A program made the translations under genes and the position numbers. Below are positions 34,511 to 43,200 of a stretch of DNA of 53,527 nucleotides, piece after piece. Source of the DNA: Betaproteobacteria bacterium (lineage in GTDB: Bacteria > Pseudomonadota > Gammaproteobacteria > Burkholderiales > SG8-41); contig JAQGNH010000287.1 in the NCBI GenBank assembly GCA_028291945.1, positions 1 through 53,527 on the forward strand, read 5' to 3'. A model generated the notes under the pieces. That model searched no databases. It worked only from the letters and a program-made list of their open reading frames with translations, and was not told the origin of the DNA. Position 1 is the first letter of the stretch; every line of letters starts with the position of its first letter.

Positions 34511-34696
34511 TCAACCGTTTGTGTGATTCAGCATATCGAGCAACGCCTGATTCGCTTTTTTCATAGTATCGAGCGATTGCAATAATTTTTGTTGCTGATC
34601 TTCAGGCAGCGATGGTGACAGGACAATGAACGCGCCAAGCACCGCAAGATTATTCTGCAGCACGTTCCCGACTACGGCTTTCAAGTCTTTGTTCAT
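34511..34696 (-). CDS. Small hypothetical helical protein
   Basis: 61 aa: MNKDLKAVVGNVLQNNLAVL, a hydrophobic middle (GAFIVLSPSL), then PEDQQQKLLQSLDTMKKANQ and LLDMLNHTNG. AAGGACGAGACC precedes the ATG. An amphipathic helix pattern in the second half and absence of signal or cysteine suggest a small cytoplasmic or membrane-associated protein. It is not recognisable as a known family. Confidence 0.65.
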   Translation of the reverse strand: MNKDLKAVVGNVLQNNLAVLGAFIVLSPSLPEDQQQKLLQSLDTMKKANQALLDMLNHTNG

Positions 34697-34859
34697 GGTC
34701 TCGTCCTTGTCGTCGAATGGTTGCTATCTGCAGAGGCATTGTGTCGTCGGCTCAAGCTGCTCGCAAGATCAAAAAGGGGTTACAACTTCTTACATTTTCT
34801 TCGCGCACATCGCAGAGATGGCACTGTCACACAGTGAGATCGTCACGCACGGAGGAAAA

Positions 34860-35042
34860 ATGAAAAACCTGATGCTGGCCGCGATCGCGGCGCTAGGCCT
34901 GGGTGGCTGTGTTGCTGTGCCGGCGCCTTATTCGTACTATCCTGAAAATGCGTATTACTATCCCGCTTCAGCAGTGAGCGTGGGGGTCTACGCCGGGCCT
35001 GGTCGTTATCGTCACCGTTACTACGGGCGGGATCGCTGGTAA
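34860..35042 (+). CDS. Small lipoprotein, Tyr-rich
   Basis: 60 aa. GGAGGAAA is a strong ribosome site. The signal peptide KNLMLAAIAALGLGGC ends in a lipobox (GLGGC), so Cys becomes lipid-modified. The mature part is dominated by Tyr, Pro and Arg (PYSYYPENAYYYP, RYRHRYYGRDRW), resembling the short YXX lipoproteins common in Burkholderiales. The upstream open frame from 34626 is rejected because homology and ribosome site start here. Confidence 0.8.
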   Translation: MKNLMLAAIAALGLGGCVAVPAPYSYYPENAYYYPASAVSVGVYAGPGRYRHRYYGRDRW

Positions 35043-35312
35043 ATGGCTGCTCGTATGCAATTCCCGGTGCTGCACATCGAACGCGCTTGCAGGCGTCGAT
35101 TCCGGCGCTAGAGTGTGTCGAGCCATAAGGCCGGGATCGTGTTCGAGCTTGTTGCTTGTAAGCCGTGCTGCTGCGACGAGCGCCTTCTTGGGGCTTCGGC
35201 ATACGCCTTAGCTCGGGTAGCGACGCACATTCCTCAAGTGGAAGGGTCGCCAACGCTACGCCTATAATGACAATATCGGGCGGCTCGGCCAACAATCAGC
35301 TGTGGAGGGCGT

Positions 35313-35912
35313 ATGAATGCCAGTGTGAAGCACAGATGCTTCGCTGCCGCGGCGATTGCTTCGTCGGGCCTTATCGCTGGACCCGTGAGCGCACAGTCCT
35401 TAGCGCTGAGCTATGGATTAGAAGTAGAGTCTGCGCGCACGGTTCAGCTTGTGACTCCTGTTGATCGATGCATCGGCCGGGGACATGCGTTCATCGCTGC
35501 GGCTTGCAGCAGTCCGGGTTGGAAACTGCCGACAAACGCAACCGTTGCCGACACACCTCCAGTTCGGGCGTCCGTCCCTGCCGCAAACGCCGCAGCGAAG
35601 GACGTGGCAACGGACGGTGACTCGCGTGACACTGAGTCACCGTCGCCTGAGTTGACCGTAACACCGCTTTATGAGCTTCCACTGCTCGGTTCTGCCGAGG
35701 CAGACGCTCGGCTGCCTCGGCTCGAAGGAAGCAAAGACTTGACCGGCAACCTCAAAACCGTCGATGTCAATTTTCGCCTCGGTTCGAGATACCGCCTTAC
35801 GAGTGCCGATGACGGGTGGGGCCCTTACAAGTTTACCGACGTGGCATACGAGAGCCGCGTTCAGAACAACATGAAGGCGCTCGGTCTCGAGCTTCTGTTT
35901 CCTTTCCAATAG
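35313..35912 (+). CDS. Exported hypothetical protein, beta-rich C-terminus
   Basis: 199 aa with a signal peptide (FAAAAIASSGLIAGPVSAQ). The middle is low-complexity (Ala, Pro, Ser, Thr). The final 60 residues have an alternating pattern: TVDVNFRLGSRYRLTSAD, then GLELLFPFQ at the end. A C-terminal aromatic residue after alternating beta residues is seen in outer-membrane proteins, but one strand is not enough to claim a barrel. TATAAT at 35263-35268 is a possible -10 box. Function unknown. Confidence 0.7.
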   Translation: MNASVKHRCFAAAAIASSGLIAGPVSAQSLALSYGLEVESARTVQLVTPVDRCIGRGHAFIAAACSSPGWKLPTNATVADTPPVRASVPAANAAAKDVATDGDSRDTESPSPELTVTPLYELPLLGSAEADARLPRLEGSKDLTGNLKTVDVNFRLGSRYRLTSADDGWGPYKFTDVAYESRVQNNMKALGLELLFPFQ

Positions 35913-35960
35913 CCGCTTCTGAAGCACGTACGTGCATTCCCGTTTCGGGTGCGCGTCGAC

Positions 35961-36320
35961 ATGATCGCAAGTGTGGAGTCCTCCGTCGCAAAAACGCAAG
36001 CTGCGGCTTACGCTATCGTTTTGGTCAGGGCTTTCCCGATGTTCAAAGTGATCGCAATGTCGTCCGGTATGCCGGTCAGCGGAAATGCAACGCGTGAGCT
36101 TTCGGCTTATTGCGGCGTCGACATTCAGGCGTCCCACGTCAAGCGCGGTGTACCCCGCACCGGCGCCGAGTGGACGGCGCTTGTGAAAATCGCAAGTGGG
36201 GAGCTTGATGTTCCATGTGCACAGTGGGAGCGGCTTGTCGAGCTCGGATTAGTCCAGCGCGCCGCTGGTGTGCCGGTTCTAACCCAGCATGGCCGCATGA
36301 CTTTGGGATTGCCTGAGTAG
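35961..36320 (+). CDS. Small hypothetical protein
   Basis: 119 aa from ATG 35961, though the start is uncertain (GTG 35949 and internal ATGs such as 36039 are possible). The C-terminal 50 residues look conserved: TGAEWTALVKIASGELDV, WERLVELGLVQRAAGV and PVLTQHGRMTLGLP. This 'W..L..LGLV......PVLT..GR..LGL' pattern resembles winged-helix-like endings of small hypothetical proteins. The N-terminal part looks weaker. Not assigned. Confidence 0.5.
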   Translation: MIASVESSVAKTQAAAYAIVLVRAFPMFKVIAMSSGMPVSGNATRELSAYCGVDIQASHVKRGVPRTGAEWTALVKIASGELDVPCAQWERLVELGLVQRAAGVPVLTQHGRMTLGLPE

Positions 36321-36511
36321 ACGCGATAGCATCCGTTCGTCGCGCAGGTGCTCTGAACGCCGATACATTGCAGGTTTAAACAGCATTGTGTCTGGCGACC
36401 GCAGCTGCCATGCGAGTCGCGCCTTTTGACGGCGTAGCCCGTTCGCGCATCCGGCTCCGAGGTCAAGTGCTACGATGGCAGTCTTATCAACGATGAAGAT
36501 CAAAGATCCAC

Positions 36512-36829
36512 ATGCATTTACGCATACGCTTCATCGGCAAAGCGCTGGAATACCTCGAGGCAAAAGGCCACGACGACCGCAGACTGACTGTACAGGTCAA
36601 CCCTGAGCTTATGCATGTTGGAGATCTCGTCCGGCACCCGCTTTTCCCGGGGCGCAACGTCTACGTAGTTGCGCGTGAAGTCGATCTGATCGATCGTTGT
36701 GTCACTGTATGGCTGGACGAATTGCCCGGAGCAAATCAGAATGCGCGCGACCGTGATCGGCCTGCTGGCAGTGACGTGGAAATCGCGGACTCGCCGTTTC
36801 CCATAACGCCCTCCAATATTGGCGATTGA
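36512..36829 (+). CDS. Small hypothetical protein
   Basis: 105 aa: MHLRIRFIGKALEYLEAKGH, then NPELMHVGDLVRHPLFPG and RNVYVVAREVDLIDRCVTVW. A short mixed alpha/beta domain is suggested, followed by a polar tail of about 30 residues. The block VGDLVRHPLFPGRNVYVVARE looks like an SH3-like beta pattern but is not matched to a family. The ribosome site is weak. Unknown function. Confidence 0.5.
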   Translation: MHLRIRFIGKALEYLEAKGHDDRRLTVQVNPELMHVGDLVRHPLFPGRNVYVVAREVDLIDRCVTVWLDELPGANQNARDRDRPAGSDVEIADSPFPITPSNIGD

Positions 36830-37134
36830 TTCTCGTTTTACCGTATAGGCGCACTCGGCTTCGATGCGGAACGCGCTGTCCGCTTGGACGTCATTCGGTC
36901 GGTGCGCCCTTCGACAGCGTCAAAAATGATAAGAATTTCGATTCGTGAAAGATGGATGGTTCATCGCGCGCCTGATCGTGGTACCTACGCCCACCCACAT
37001 TGGGTGGGACGCCTCGGGGCGAGCTGAACAAGGGCGGCTGAAGCGGGCGGGCCGCCGGCCTGATCGGACGGCACTGCGGAGCGAAGAGAAACGAGAAAAT
37101 CAGCTAGTACGGCCGCGGCGGCGGCAAAACCGCT
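36830..37134. other. Intergenic 305 bases with perfect hairpin
   Basis: CCCACCCA at 36990-36997 and TGGGTGGG at 37001-37008 form an eight-pair stem with loop CAT. No T-run is adjacent. It lies 126 bases past the stop of the minus-strand gene to its right and 160 bases past the stop of the plus-strand gene to its left, so it may mark a shared transcript end. No gene is seen. Confidence 0.4.
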
Positions 37135-37446
37135 TTACGCGGTCCGTGTGCCGTGTATGCGCTTGAGCTTCTCGAGCTGTTTCCCATCGACTTCGGTGTT
37201 GGCGCAAAGAAAGTAGAGATGCGCGCCTAGGGGCTGCCACTCGCACTTCTGCTTTATCTTCTGCTCGGCGAGCTCGTGGCACTTGCCTTTGTGAACATGA
37301 AGAACCTCGATCTTCATGTTCTCACTCCTGCGTGGCAAATCCGCGAAAACCGCGGCGCCCTCACTGAGATCCCCAATCATATCGCCGCAAACGTCACAGC
37401 TGAAGACGGGGCAGGAGAGCGTATCCTTGAACAGGATCTTAATCAT
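37135..37446 (-). CDS. Small zinc-ribbon-like hypothetical protein
   Basis: 103 aa. The N-terminal beta strands contain CDVCGD (two Cys spaced as in zinc ribbons), and a second pair of metal ligands may lie in HVHKGKCHE. The C-terminal part GAHLYFLCANTEVDGKQLEKL is mixed. Proteins of this size and pattern are common as unnamed regulatory or RNA-binding factors in Burkholderiales. No clear neighbour link. Confidence 0.7.
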   Translation of the reverse strand: MIKILFKDTLSCPVFSCDVCGDMIGDLSEGAAVFADLPRRSENMKIEVLHVHKGKCHELAEQKIKQKCEWQPLGAHLYFLCANTEVDGKQLEKLKRIHGTRTA

Positions 37447-37519
37447 CTTTTCTATTCATAATTTGTGGATGAAAACTGCTGAGAAATGAGACTCTCGGCA
37501 GCTGCAGCAAAATCTACCG

Positions 37520-37548
37520 AAAAAGAACGCCGCGTGCCAGTTCTTTTT
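37520..37548. terminator. Terminator-like AT hairpin with T-run
   Basis: AAAAAGAAC (37520-37528) pairs with GTTCTTTTT (37540-37548) across an 11-base loop; the T-run is part of the stem. The layout reads the same in both directions. The stem is AT-rich, so termination strength is uncertain. Confidence 0.4.
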
Positions 37549-37656
37549 TCGCACTTCCCATGCTGCCGAGACGCCAAACGCGGAGTCACGTTCACAGTGC
37601 GCGCGGAACATACTGATCGTTCGTCGCGCCGGAATGTCACCGTGTACTACAGTTGA

Positions 37657-37678
37657 GTTGACACGATCTAGTGTCAAC
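37657..37678. promoter_or_regulatory. Perfect inverted repeat, possible operator
   Basis: GTTGACAC (37657-37664) and GTGTCAAC (37671-37678) flank the six bases GATCTA. The arm length and spacing fit a dimeric repressor site. The arm also contains TTGACA, a perfect -35 box, on both strands. No gene starts within 200 bases. Confidence 0.4.
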
Positions 37679-38113
37679 GTGGCACGCGCAGGATGTCGAA
37701 ACGGGACTTCGGGATTCGTTGGACGAGCCCTGATAAAGGGCGCTTCATTCAATATGAGCGTGTTCAGACCGCTTTCTTTTGCTAGTGAGTGCGCGTCGCG
37801 CCGGGTTCGAGCGTGGGATCTCGACGCTCAGCATGCCCGCTGAGTGTTGCTCAGAGGTGCGGTGTAACCTACGGGCTCGTTGAGCAGACCACTGCAGCAG
37901 AGCGCGCGACTTCGGGCCGCGGCAATCCTCTGGTGAGTTGGTGTGGTGAGGCGCTTAGCGGGCGGCTCGATCGCTCGTTCGCACCTGAAATGCAGGTTCG
38001 CAGCGATTCGGACACGCGGCGGTGTCGAGTATGTCGACACCGCGCGGTAGGCACATCGCGCCTGTGAGCGAAACCAGGAATGCCCCGCATCACGCAGCGG
38101 GGGGCGCCCGCCT

Positions 38114-38752
38114 CTAAGCGGTGGCGCTGCTTTTGCCCGGCTGTTTACCCGAGCGGCTCGACGCGGAGTCACTTGCAGACGCGTCGGATTGATCCGTCGG
38201 CGCGGTACCCGCTAGTTGTGCGGGGCGGGTTACCGTTGTGCCACCCGCCAGGGTGCTGACTTCGCCCGAGACCTCGCCGCCTTCCTCGATGCGGATCTTG
38301 CCGTAGCGGATACGACCCGATACGCGGCCGGTCGAGTAAATTACAAGCTGCTTGCGTGCGGTCAGCTCGCCTTCGAAACGTCCACGAATTTCCGCCACAT
38401 CGATGCTGACGGTGCCCGAAAATACCCCAGCTTCGGCAATCTGAACCACGCGACTGTCCATTGAAGCTTCGACGCGGCCTTCCACGACGAGGGTGTCGCA
38501 GTCAGTGATTTCAACGCCTTTCAGCTTGATATCCGGACCAACGATCAACCGACTGCCCGTGGTTTGCTCGTCGCGGCCCGGCGTTTTCGGCGGCTCGGTC
38601 AAGCGTGCTTCCGGTTTAGGGGTTTCAGTGGGTTGAGAACGGGCAGGGGTCCCGCCGCCACTCAGGCCTGGCGTCACGTTAACCGGCCGCGGATCGTTGG
38701 CGCGCGGTGGGTTTTCGTCCTTTTTGCCGAAAATACCGTCTCGATTGAACAT
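38114..38752 (-). CDS. Bactofilin (polymer-forming cytoskeletal protein)
   Basis: 212 aa. A Pro-rich polar N-terminal tail of about 65 residues precedes a right-handed beta-helix bactofilin domain with repeating short strands: SRLIVGPDIKLKGVEITD, TLVVEGRVEASMDS, AGVFSGTVSIDVAEIRG and GRIRYGKIRIEEGG. The C-terminus is a Ser/Gly-rich tail. Bactofilins polymerise without nucleotides and shape cell form or organise envelope enzymes. AATAGGAGACG precedes the ATG. No peptidoglycan hydrolase is adjacent, unlike some bactofilin loci. Confidence 0.9.
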   Translation of the reverse strand: MFNRDGIFGKKDENPPRANDPRPVNVTPGLSGGGTPARSQPTETPKPEARLTEPPKTPGRDEQTTGSRLIVGPDIKLKGVEITDCDTLVVEGRVEASMDSRVVQIAEAGVFSGTVSIDVAEIRGRFEGELTARKQLVIYSTGRVSGRIRYGKIRIEEGGEVSGEVSTLAGGTTVTRPAQLAGTAPTDQSDASASDSASSRSGKQPGKSSATA

Positions 38753-38988
38753 CGCGTCTCCTATTGCAGTTGATGTCTTTCGCTGCTCGAGGCAGCGTTT
38801 TTTCGCGGTCTTGAAGCGGACCGCCGTGACGTGACATTGCTTTCAGCGTCACGCTTGAGCGCAAGTGTATCGCGGTCTACCATCGAAGCGGGCGAAAAAA
38901 CGCGACGGGATTGCCGTCGCGTGTCCGCGCTGGACCAGAGGCAGTCGCCAACTGGCGAGCGGTGCGGGGGTCCACCAGAGACTTCCCC

Positions 38989-39189
38989 TCAGTGCTTCGG
39001 GACAGGTTTCAGGAACGTACGCTCACCCAATTGCTCAATCTTTTTTGCAACCCAGACGAACGCATCCACCAGCAAGTCGGCATCGTGCATCGCGTTGATG
39101 GCGACCTGACGCTCGGATTCGGACATCCGCGCTGAGTTAATGCGGCCGACGATGATAGAACCCAGTTTAATTTCCATGTCTTTAATCAC
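38989..39189 (-). CDS. Small conserved-type protein
   Basis: 66 aa from GTG at 39189, chosen because AAAGGAGAAC lies just before it; it then reads IKDMEIKLGSIIVGRINS and VAINAMHDADLLVDAFVWVA before KKIEQLGERTFLKP. It is a predicted helical protein. The frame extends upstream to 39258 without a ribosome site. No family name is known. It sits between the bactofilin and the LysR genes. Confidence 0.65.
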   Translation of the reverse strand: MIKDMEIKLGSIIVGRINSARMSESERQVAINAMHDADLLVDAFVWVAKKIEQLGERTFLKPVPKH

Positions 39190-39362
39190 GGTTGTTCTCC
39201 TTTCATCCAGTGTCGCCGTTACCCGACGGTCCACCGCTAGACTTCCTTTTGTTCTCAACTACTTCGGATGCAATTATAGACATTTACCGTAAGCATTTGT
39301 TGCATTGCGGTAGCTGATATTATGTCAAGCGAAGACTAAACAATTCTAAGCCGAGACGAAAT

Positions 39363-40322
39363 ATGGCCACGCGCCTTCCCCCGCTCAACGCGCTGAGAGC
39401 TTTTGAGGCCGCCGCGCGTCATCTCAGTGTGAAAAAAGCGGCAATAGAACTCAACGTAACTCCCGCGGCTGTCAGCCACCAGATCCGGATGCTGGAGGAC
39501 TATCTCGGCGTGCAGCTTTTCCACCGCTACAACCGCGCGTTGGAACTGACCGATGCCGCGCGCGCTTCGCTTCCAAAGCTGCGCGAAGGATTCGATTGCC
39601 TTGTGCAGGCGGTCGAGCGTCTGCGATCCCATGTCAGCGGTGGGGTGCTTACGGTCAGTGCCGCACCCTCGTTTGCGGCGCGATGGCTTATGCCGCGGCT
39701 GCACCGCTTCATAGCAGCCCATCCCGAGGTCGACGTGCGTGTGTCTGCGCGCATGCGCAGGGTGAGTGTTGACGGCAAGGGGGACGTGGCTGAACGCGCG
39801 ACAGTCGAAGCCTGGCTCGACGATTCGGACATTGCCATACTTTACGGGCGTGGAAACTATCCGTCCCTTTGGGTAAAGAAGCTGTTGAATCTGACGCTTA
39901 CTGCTATTTGCAGTCCGCAACTGCTGCAGGGGGCGAATGCGCTGAAAACTCCCGATGACTTGACCCATCACATGCTGCTGCACGACGATACCGGCGACCT
40001 GTATGACAACGAGCCATTTTGGGATGTTTGGCTGCGGGAAGCCGGCGTTAATGGTGTCGATGCGCGCCGCGGTCCCCACTTCAGCCATGCTGTGCTGGCA
40101 TTCGAAGCCGCGATTGACGCAGTAGGCGTCGTTGCCTCGATGCCGGTGCTGGCTGCCGAAGACATTGCAGCCGGCAGGCTTGTCGTGCCTTTCGACTTGC
40201 ATGTCCCGCTCTCGTCTGCGTACTACCTCGTTTGCCAGGAGAGCGCTTCTGCTCGTCCCGCCGTCGCGTTATTCCGGGAGTGGTTGCTTGAGGAAGCCGG
40301 GCGCGATAACCGGCCGTCCTAA
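39363..40322 (+). CDS. LysR-family transcriptional regulator (GcvA-like)
   Basis: 319 aa. The winged helix-turn-helix (about 7-60) starts LPPLNALRAFEAAARHLSVK and includes NVTPAAVSHQIRMLEDYLG, the GcvA-type signature. The effector domain follows (about 95-300). GcvA-like regulators control amino-acid and beta-lactam-type responses, but many unrelated targets exist and no divergent gene is present here. Its target is unknown. Confidence 0.94.
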   Translation: MATRLPPLNALRAFEAAARHLSVKKAAIELNVTPAAVSHQIRMLEDYLGVQLFHRYNRALELTDAARASLPKLREGFDCLVQAVERLRSHVSGGVLTVSAAPSFAARWLMPRLHRFIAAHPEVDVRVSARMRRVSVDGKGDVAERATVEAWLDDSDIAILYGRGNYPSLWVKKLLNLTLTAICSPQLLQGANALKTPDDLTHHMLLHDDTGDLYDNEPFWDVWLREAGVNGVDARRGPHFSHAVLAFEAAIDAVGVVASMPVLAAEDIAAGRLVVPFDLHVPLSSAYYLVCQESASARPAVALFREWLLEEAGRDNRPS

Positions 40323-40489
40323 CGGTCCGACTACGCTTCGAACTGGCTGCATCTCCGCCGGTGTCGCGCTGGCTCGCGCCTTGTCCGTTCGACGCCGAGA
40401 GCGTCTCAACCACGCCGCATGCGCGAACGTGGGACCTGAGGTGAGGTAAAATCAGACGAGCCCCTCGCATTTGCTGGGGTATCCAGGTT

Positions 40490-40566
40490 CGGGGTGTAGC
40501 TCAGCCCGGTAGAGTGCTTGCTTTGGGAGCAAGATGTCGCAGGTTCGAATCCTGTCACCCCGACCA
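40490..40566 (+). tRNA. tRNA-Pro (anticodon TGG)
   Basis: Acceptor CGGGGTG pairs with CACCCCG, discriminator A, encoded CCA at 40564-40566. Anticodon stem CTTGC/GCAAG with loop TTTGGGA gives TGG. T-arm CAGGTTCGAATCCTG. 77 nt. TAAAAT at 40447-40452 is a possible -10 box. Confidence 0.96.
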
Positions 40567-40612
40567 TCCATCACATTCATGGCGCGGCCGCAGCAAGGCC
40601 CGCTGGCACGTC

Positions 40613-41809
40613 ATGCCAGTCAAGCAAATCATCGAGCAGGGGCTCGTCCCGGTCCTGATCTATACGGATGACATTGAGGCCGGCGCGCGCGAGCAGCTCG
40701 TAAATCTGTCGCGGCTGCCGATCATCCACCATCACGTCGCAGCGATGCCTGATGTGCACGCGGGCATAGGTGCAACTGTCGGCACAGTCATCGCGACGAA
40801 ACACGCCATCATTCCGGCCGCGGTGGGGGTGGACATTGGGTGCGGCATGATTGCCGCCCGTACTTCGCTGACAGCACTACGACTTGAGGAAAAATCGCTC
40901 AAGCGCATCTTCGAGCAGATTTTGCGCGACGTTCCTGTCGGACGCGAACAACATCGCGATGGGCGCGAGATCGCGATTGCTGTGGCGCCCCTGCAGCGCG
41001 ACCTCAAGCGCATTCTCGACGGGCATCCGCAGATAACCCAAAAGTTCAAGCGTGCTAACAATTGGATGCAGCAGATGGGAACGCTCGGCGGCGGGAATCA
41101 CTTCATCGAAGTCTGTATCGACGAGTCGGAGCGGGTGTGGGTAATGTTGCACTCCGGCAGTCGCGGCATTGGCAATGCCATTGGCACCTACTTCATAGAG
41201 CTTGCGCGCCGTGACATGGAGCGTCAGATTTCAAACCTGCCCGACCGAGATCTCGCTTACCTCAGCGAGGGTGCCAAGCACTTCGACGATTATGTCGCAG
41301 CAGTGGATTGGGGCCAGCACTATGCGGCCGCCAACCGCGGGGCGATGATGGTCCTCGTTCTCGACGTATTGCGCCGTCACTTACCGCCGTTCGAAGTGAC
41401 ACAGGAAGTGGTGAACTGCCATCACAACTACGTCGAACGTGAGCATCACTACGGCAGCGACGTATGGGTTACTCGCAAAGGCGCCATTCGGGCGCGCTCA
41501 GGCGAGCTCGGAATCATTCCCGGCAGCATGGGCGCCAAATCCTACATCGTGCGTGGTCGCGGATCCGAGCAGAGCTTCGATTCATGCGCCCACGGCGCCG
41601 GGCGTCGCATGAGCCGCTCGGCTGCACTAAAGCGCTTCACGGCAGCCGATGTGGCGGAGCAGACCGCGGGTGTCATCTGTCGCAAAGACAACAGTGTGGT
41701 CGATGAAATTCCAGCCGCCTACAAGTCGATTGATCAGGTGATGGACAATCAGCGCGATCTCGTCGATGTGGTGCACACGCTCAAACAGGTACTTTGCGTC
41801 AAAGGCTGA
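40613..41809 (+). CDS. rtcB: RNA-splicing ligase RtcB
   Basis: 398 aa. RtcB joins RNA ends with 2',3'-cyclic or 3' phosphate to 5'-OH ends using GTP and Mn, repairing cleaved tRNAs. Diagnostic blocks: GVDIGCGM (metal-binding Asp74, Cys77), GTLGGGNHFIE (157-166), and CAHGAGRRMSR with the guanylated His327. It is full length. It starts only 46 bases after tRNA-Pro, with no promoter-like sequence between, so it may be read through from the tRNA promoter. The ribosome site is weak. No RtcA or archease gene is nearby. Confidence 0.96.
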   Translation: MPVKQIIEQGLVPVLIYTDDIEAGAREQLVNLSRLPIIHHHVAAMPDVHAGIGATVGTVIATKHAIIPAAVGVDIGCGMIAARTSLTALRLEEKSLKRIFEQILRDVPVGREQHRDGREIAIAVAPLQRDLKRILDGHPQITQKFKRANNWMQQMGTLGGGNHFIEVCIDESERVWVMLHSGSRGIGNAIGTYFIELARRDMERQISNLPDRDLAYLSEGAKHFDDYVAAVDWGQHYAAANRGAMMVLVLDVLRRHLPPFEVTQEVVNCHHNYVEREHHYGSDVWVTRKGAIRARSGELGIIPGSMGAKSYIVRGRGSEQSFDSCAHGAGRRMSRSAALKRFTAADVAEQTAGVICRKDNSVVDEIPAAYKSIDQVMDNQRDLVDVVHTLKQVLCVKG

Positions 41810-41842
41810 ACAAGCCGTCTCAGACTTAAGGAGCACGGTGTC

Positions 41843-42550
41843 TCATGCTTTTATGGTGAAGGGCGTGAAGTTCGTGTTTCTGTCGTAGTAATCCTCGTTT
41901 TCAACTTTTTTCAGCGCACCGACGATTTTGTATGTGAGCGGGGTGAAGATCACTTCGACGCTCACTTTCGTTACGAATTGCGCGAGCATCACAAGCGGCA
42001 GCTTGTCGTTCGGGATGATGTTGGAATTGTAGAACGCGAGAGGATAGAACAAGGCCGAGTCCACGGCTTCTCCGAAAATGGTAGAGCCGATAGTGCGTGC
42101 CCAAAGCCAGCGGCCGCGCGTGGCAATCTTCATCTTCGCCAGAACAAATGAGTTGACGAACTCCCCGCAAAAATAGGCCACCATGGACGCGGCTACGATG
42201 CGCCAGGTCGATCCAAACGCGACCTCGTAAGCGGCCTGATGTTGCCAGAACGGCGCGGGCGGAAGTGCGACGACCACGCTGGCCATCACCGACGCGAACA
42301 GGAGTGCGCCGAAACCACACCAGATAACACGCCGTGCTCGCGCATAACCGTAGACTTCGGTCAGTATGTCGCCGAAGACGTACGAGATCGGGAAGAAGAG
42401 CACGCCGGCGCCGAACGTCACGCTTCCGAGCACAGGCAAGTCGAGCTGCGCGATCTTTGCCGGCCCAATGAGATTAGAGCAGACGAGCACCGTTACGAAG
42501 GCGGCCATTACAAATTCGTAATAACGGTAATCGCGCCGACCTTCCGTCAT
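41843..42550 (-). CDS. Queuosine precursor transporter (YhhQ/DUF165-type)
   Basis: 235 aa integral membrane protein with about six helices. Family motifs are VCSNLIGPAKIA, GVLFFPISYVFGDILTEVYGY, and YFCGEFVNSFVLAKMK. YhhQ imports 7-cyano-7-deazaguanine or preQ1 for queuosine-tRNA synthesis. The start at 42550 begins MTEGRRDYRYYEF; the longer upstream frame runs into the GST gene. It lies 16 bases after GST on the same strand. Confidence 0.92.
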   Translation of the reverse strand: MTEGRRDYRYYEFVMAAFVTVLVCSNLIGPAKIAQLDLPVLGSVTFGAGVLFFPISYVFGDILTEVYGYARARRVIWCGFGALLFASVMASVVVALPPAPFWQHQAAYEVAFGSTWRIVAASMVAYFCGEFVNSFVLAKMKIATRGRWLWARTIGSTIFGEAVDSALFYPLAFYNSNIIPNDKLPLVMLAQFVTKVSVEVIFTPLTYKIVGALKKVENEDYYDRNTNFTPFTIKA

Positions 42551-42566
42551 TGCAGAGTCGATGCGT

Positions 42567-43187
42567 TCAGGTGAGCGGCAACATGCAGTGTTGCCGAAAC
42601 GCCGGCCGCTCGCATATTCTTTTATACCAGCGCTCGAAGTGCGGCATCGACGGTCGCTCGATGGGTAGACTGAACCACCGATAAGCGGCGACCCCCATGG
42701 GGATGTCCGCCATGGTAAAGCTCTCGCCAGCGATGTACTCGGCGCCGGCGAGCTGCGCATCGACGATCGCGAGATTTGCGGCGAGCCTTTTGCGGCTTTC
42801 TTCGACTTCGGTCATGTTCCGTTTTTCAGGAGCAGTACGAACGAGGTTCCAGAAGACGGGCCTGAGGTTGAGCCACATCGTGGTGCTGTACCACTCCATC
42901 CAGCGGTCGGCCGACGTAGCCGTGTGTGCGTCGGCAGGCCATAACGTGCCGACGCCCTGTTTGCGCGAAAGGTAGCGCACGATTGCGTGAGATTCCCACA
43001 GCACAAAGCCGTCATCGCTGATCGTGGGCACGAGCCCATTCGGGTTCAGCGTCTTGTATTCGGGCGTGTTGTTGACGCCGAACTGCATCCCAGCGTCGAT
43101 GCGCTCGAAGTGCAGACCAAGCTCGCCGCAGCACCACAGCACTTTTTGCACATTGATGGAATTTGTGCGGCCCCAGATCTTCAGCAT
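42567..43187 (-). CDS. Glutathione S-transferase
   Basis: 206 aa. It conjugates or uses glutathione in detoxification. The N-terminal thioredoxin-like domain has LKIWGRTNSINVQKVLW (with a Ser/Asn near residue 9 as likely glutathione-activating residue), the GLVPTISDDGFVLWESHAIVRYL loop, and a C-terminal all-helical domain with ADIPMGVAAYRW. AGAGGGAAC precedes the ATG. It is between CoxG-like and YhhQ genes on the same strand. Confidence 0.93.
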   Translation of the reverse strand: MLKIWGRTNSINVQKVLWCCGELGLHFERIDAGMQFGVNNTPEYKTLNPNGLVPTISDDGFVLWESHAIVRYLSRKQGVGTLWPADAHTATSADRWMEWYSTTMWLNLRPVFWNLVRTAPEKRNMTEVEESRKRLAANLAIVDAQLAGAEYIAGESFTMADIPMGVAAYRWFSLPIERPSMPHFERWYKRICERPAFRQHCMLPLT

Positions 43188-43200
43188 GCGTTCCCTCTGT

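Larger units (their letters stand above)
37447..38113. other. Gene-free 667 bases with two dyad elements
   Basis: No gene is supported on either strand. It contains a terminator-like hairpin (37520-37548) and a perfect eight-base inverted repeat (37657-37678), described separately. A second copy of either element was not noticed elsewhere in the window. Confidence 0.45.

Noticed and set aside
36945-37166. 73-aa frame with hairpin inside
   Set aside because: It is Arg-rich and without signal or motif; the internal perfect hairpin explains the base bias better.
39336-40202. 288-aa frame antisense to the LysR gene
   Set aside because: Mirror of a full LysR regulator; not supported independently.
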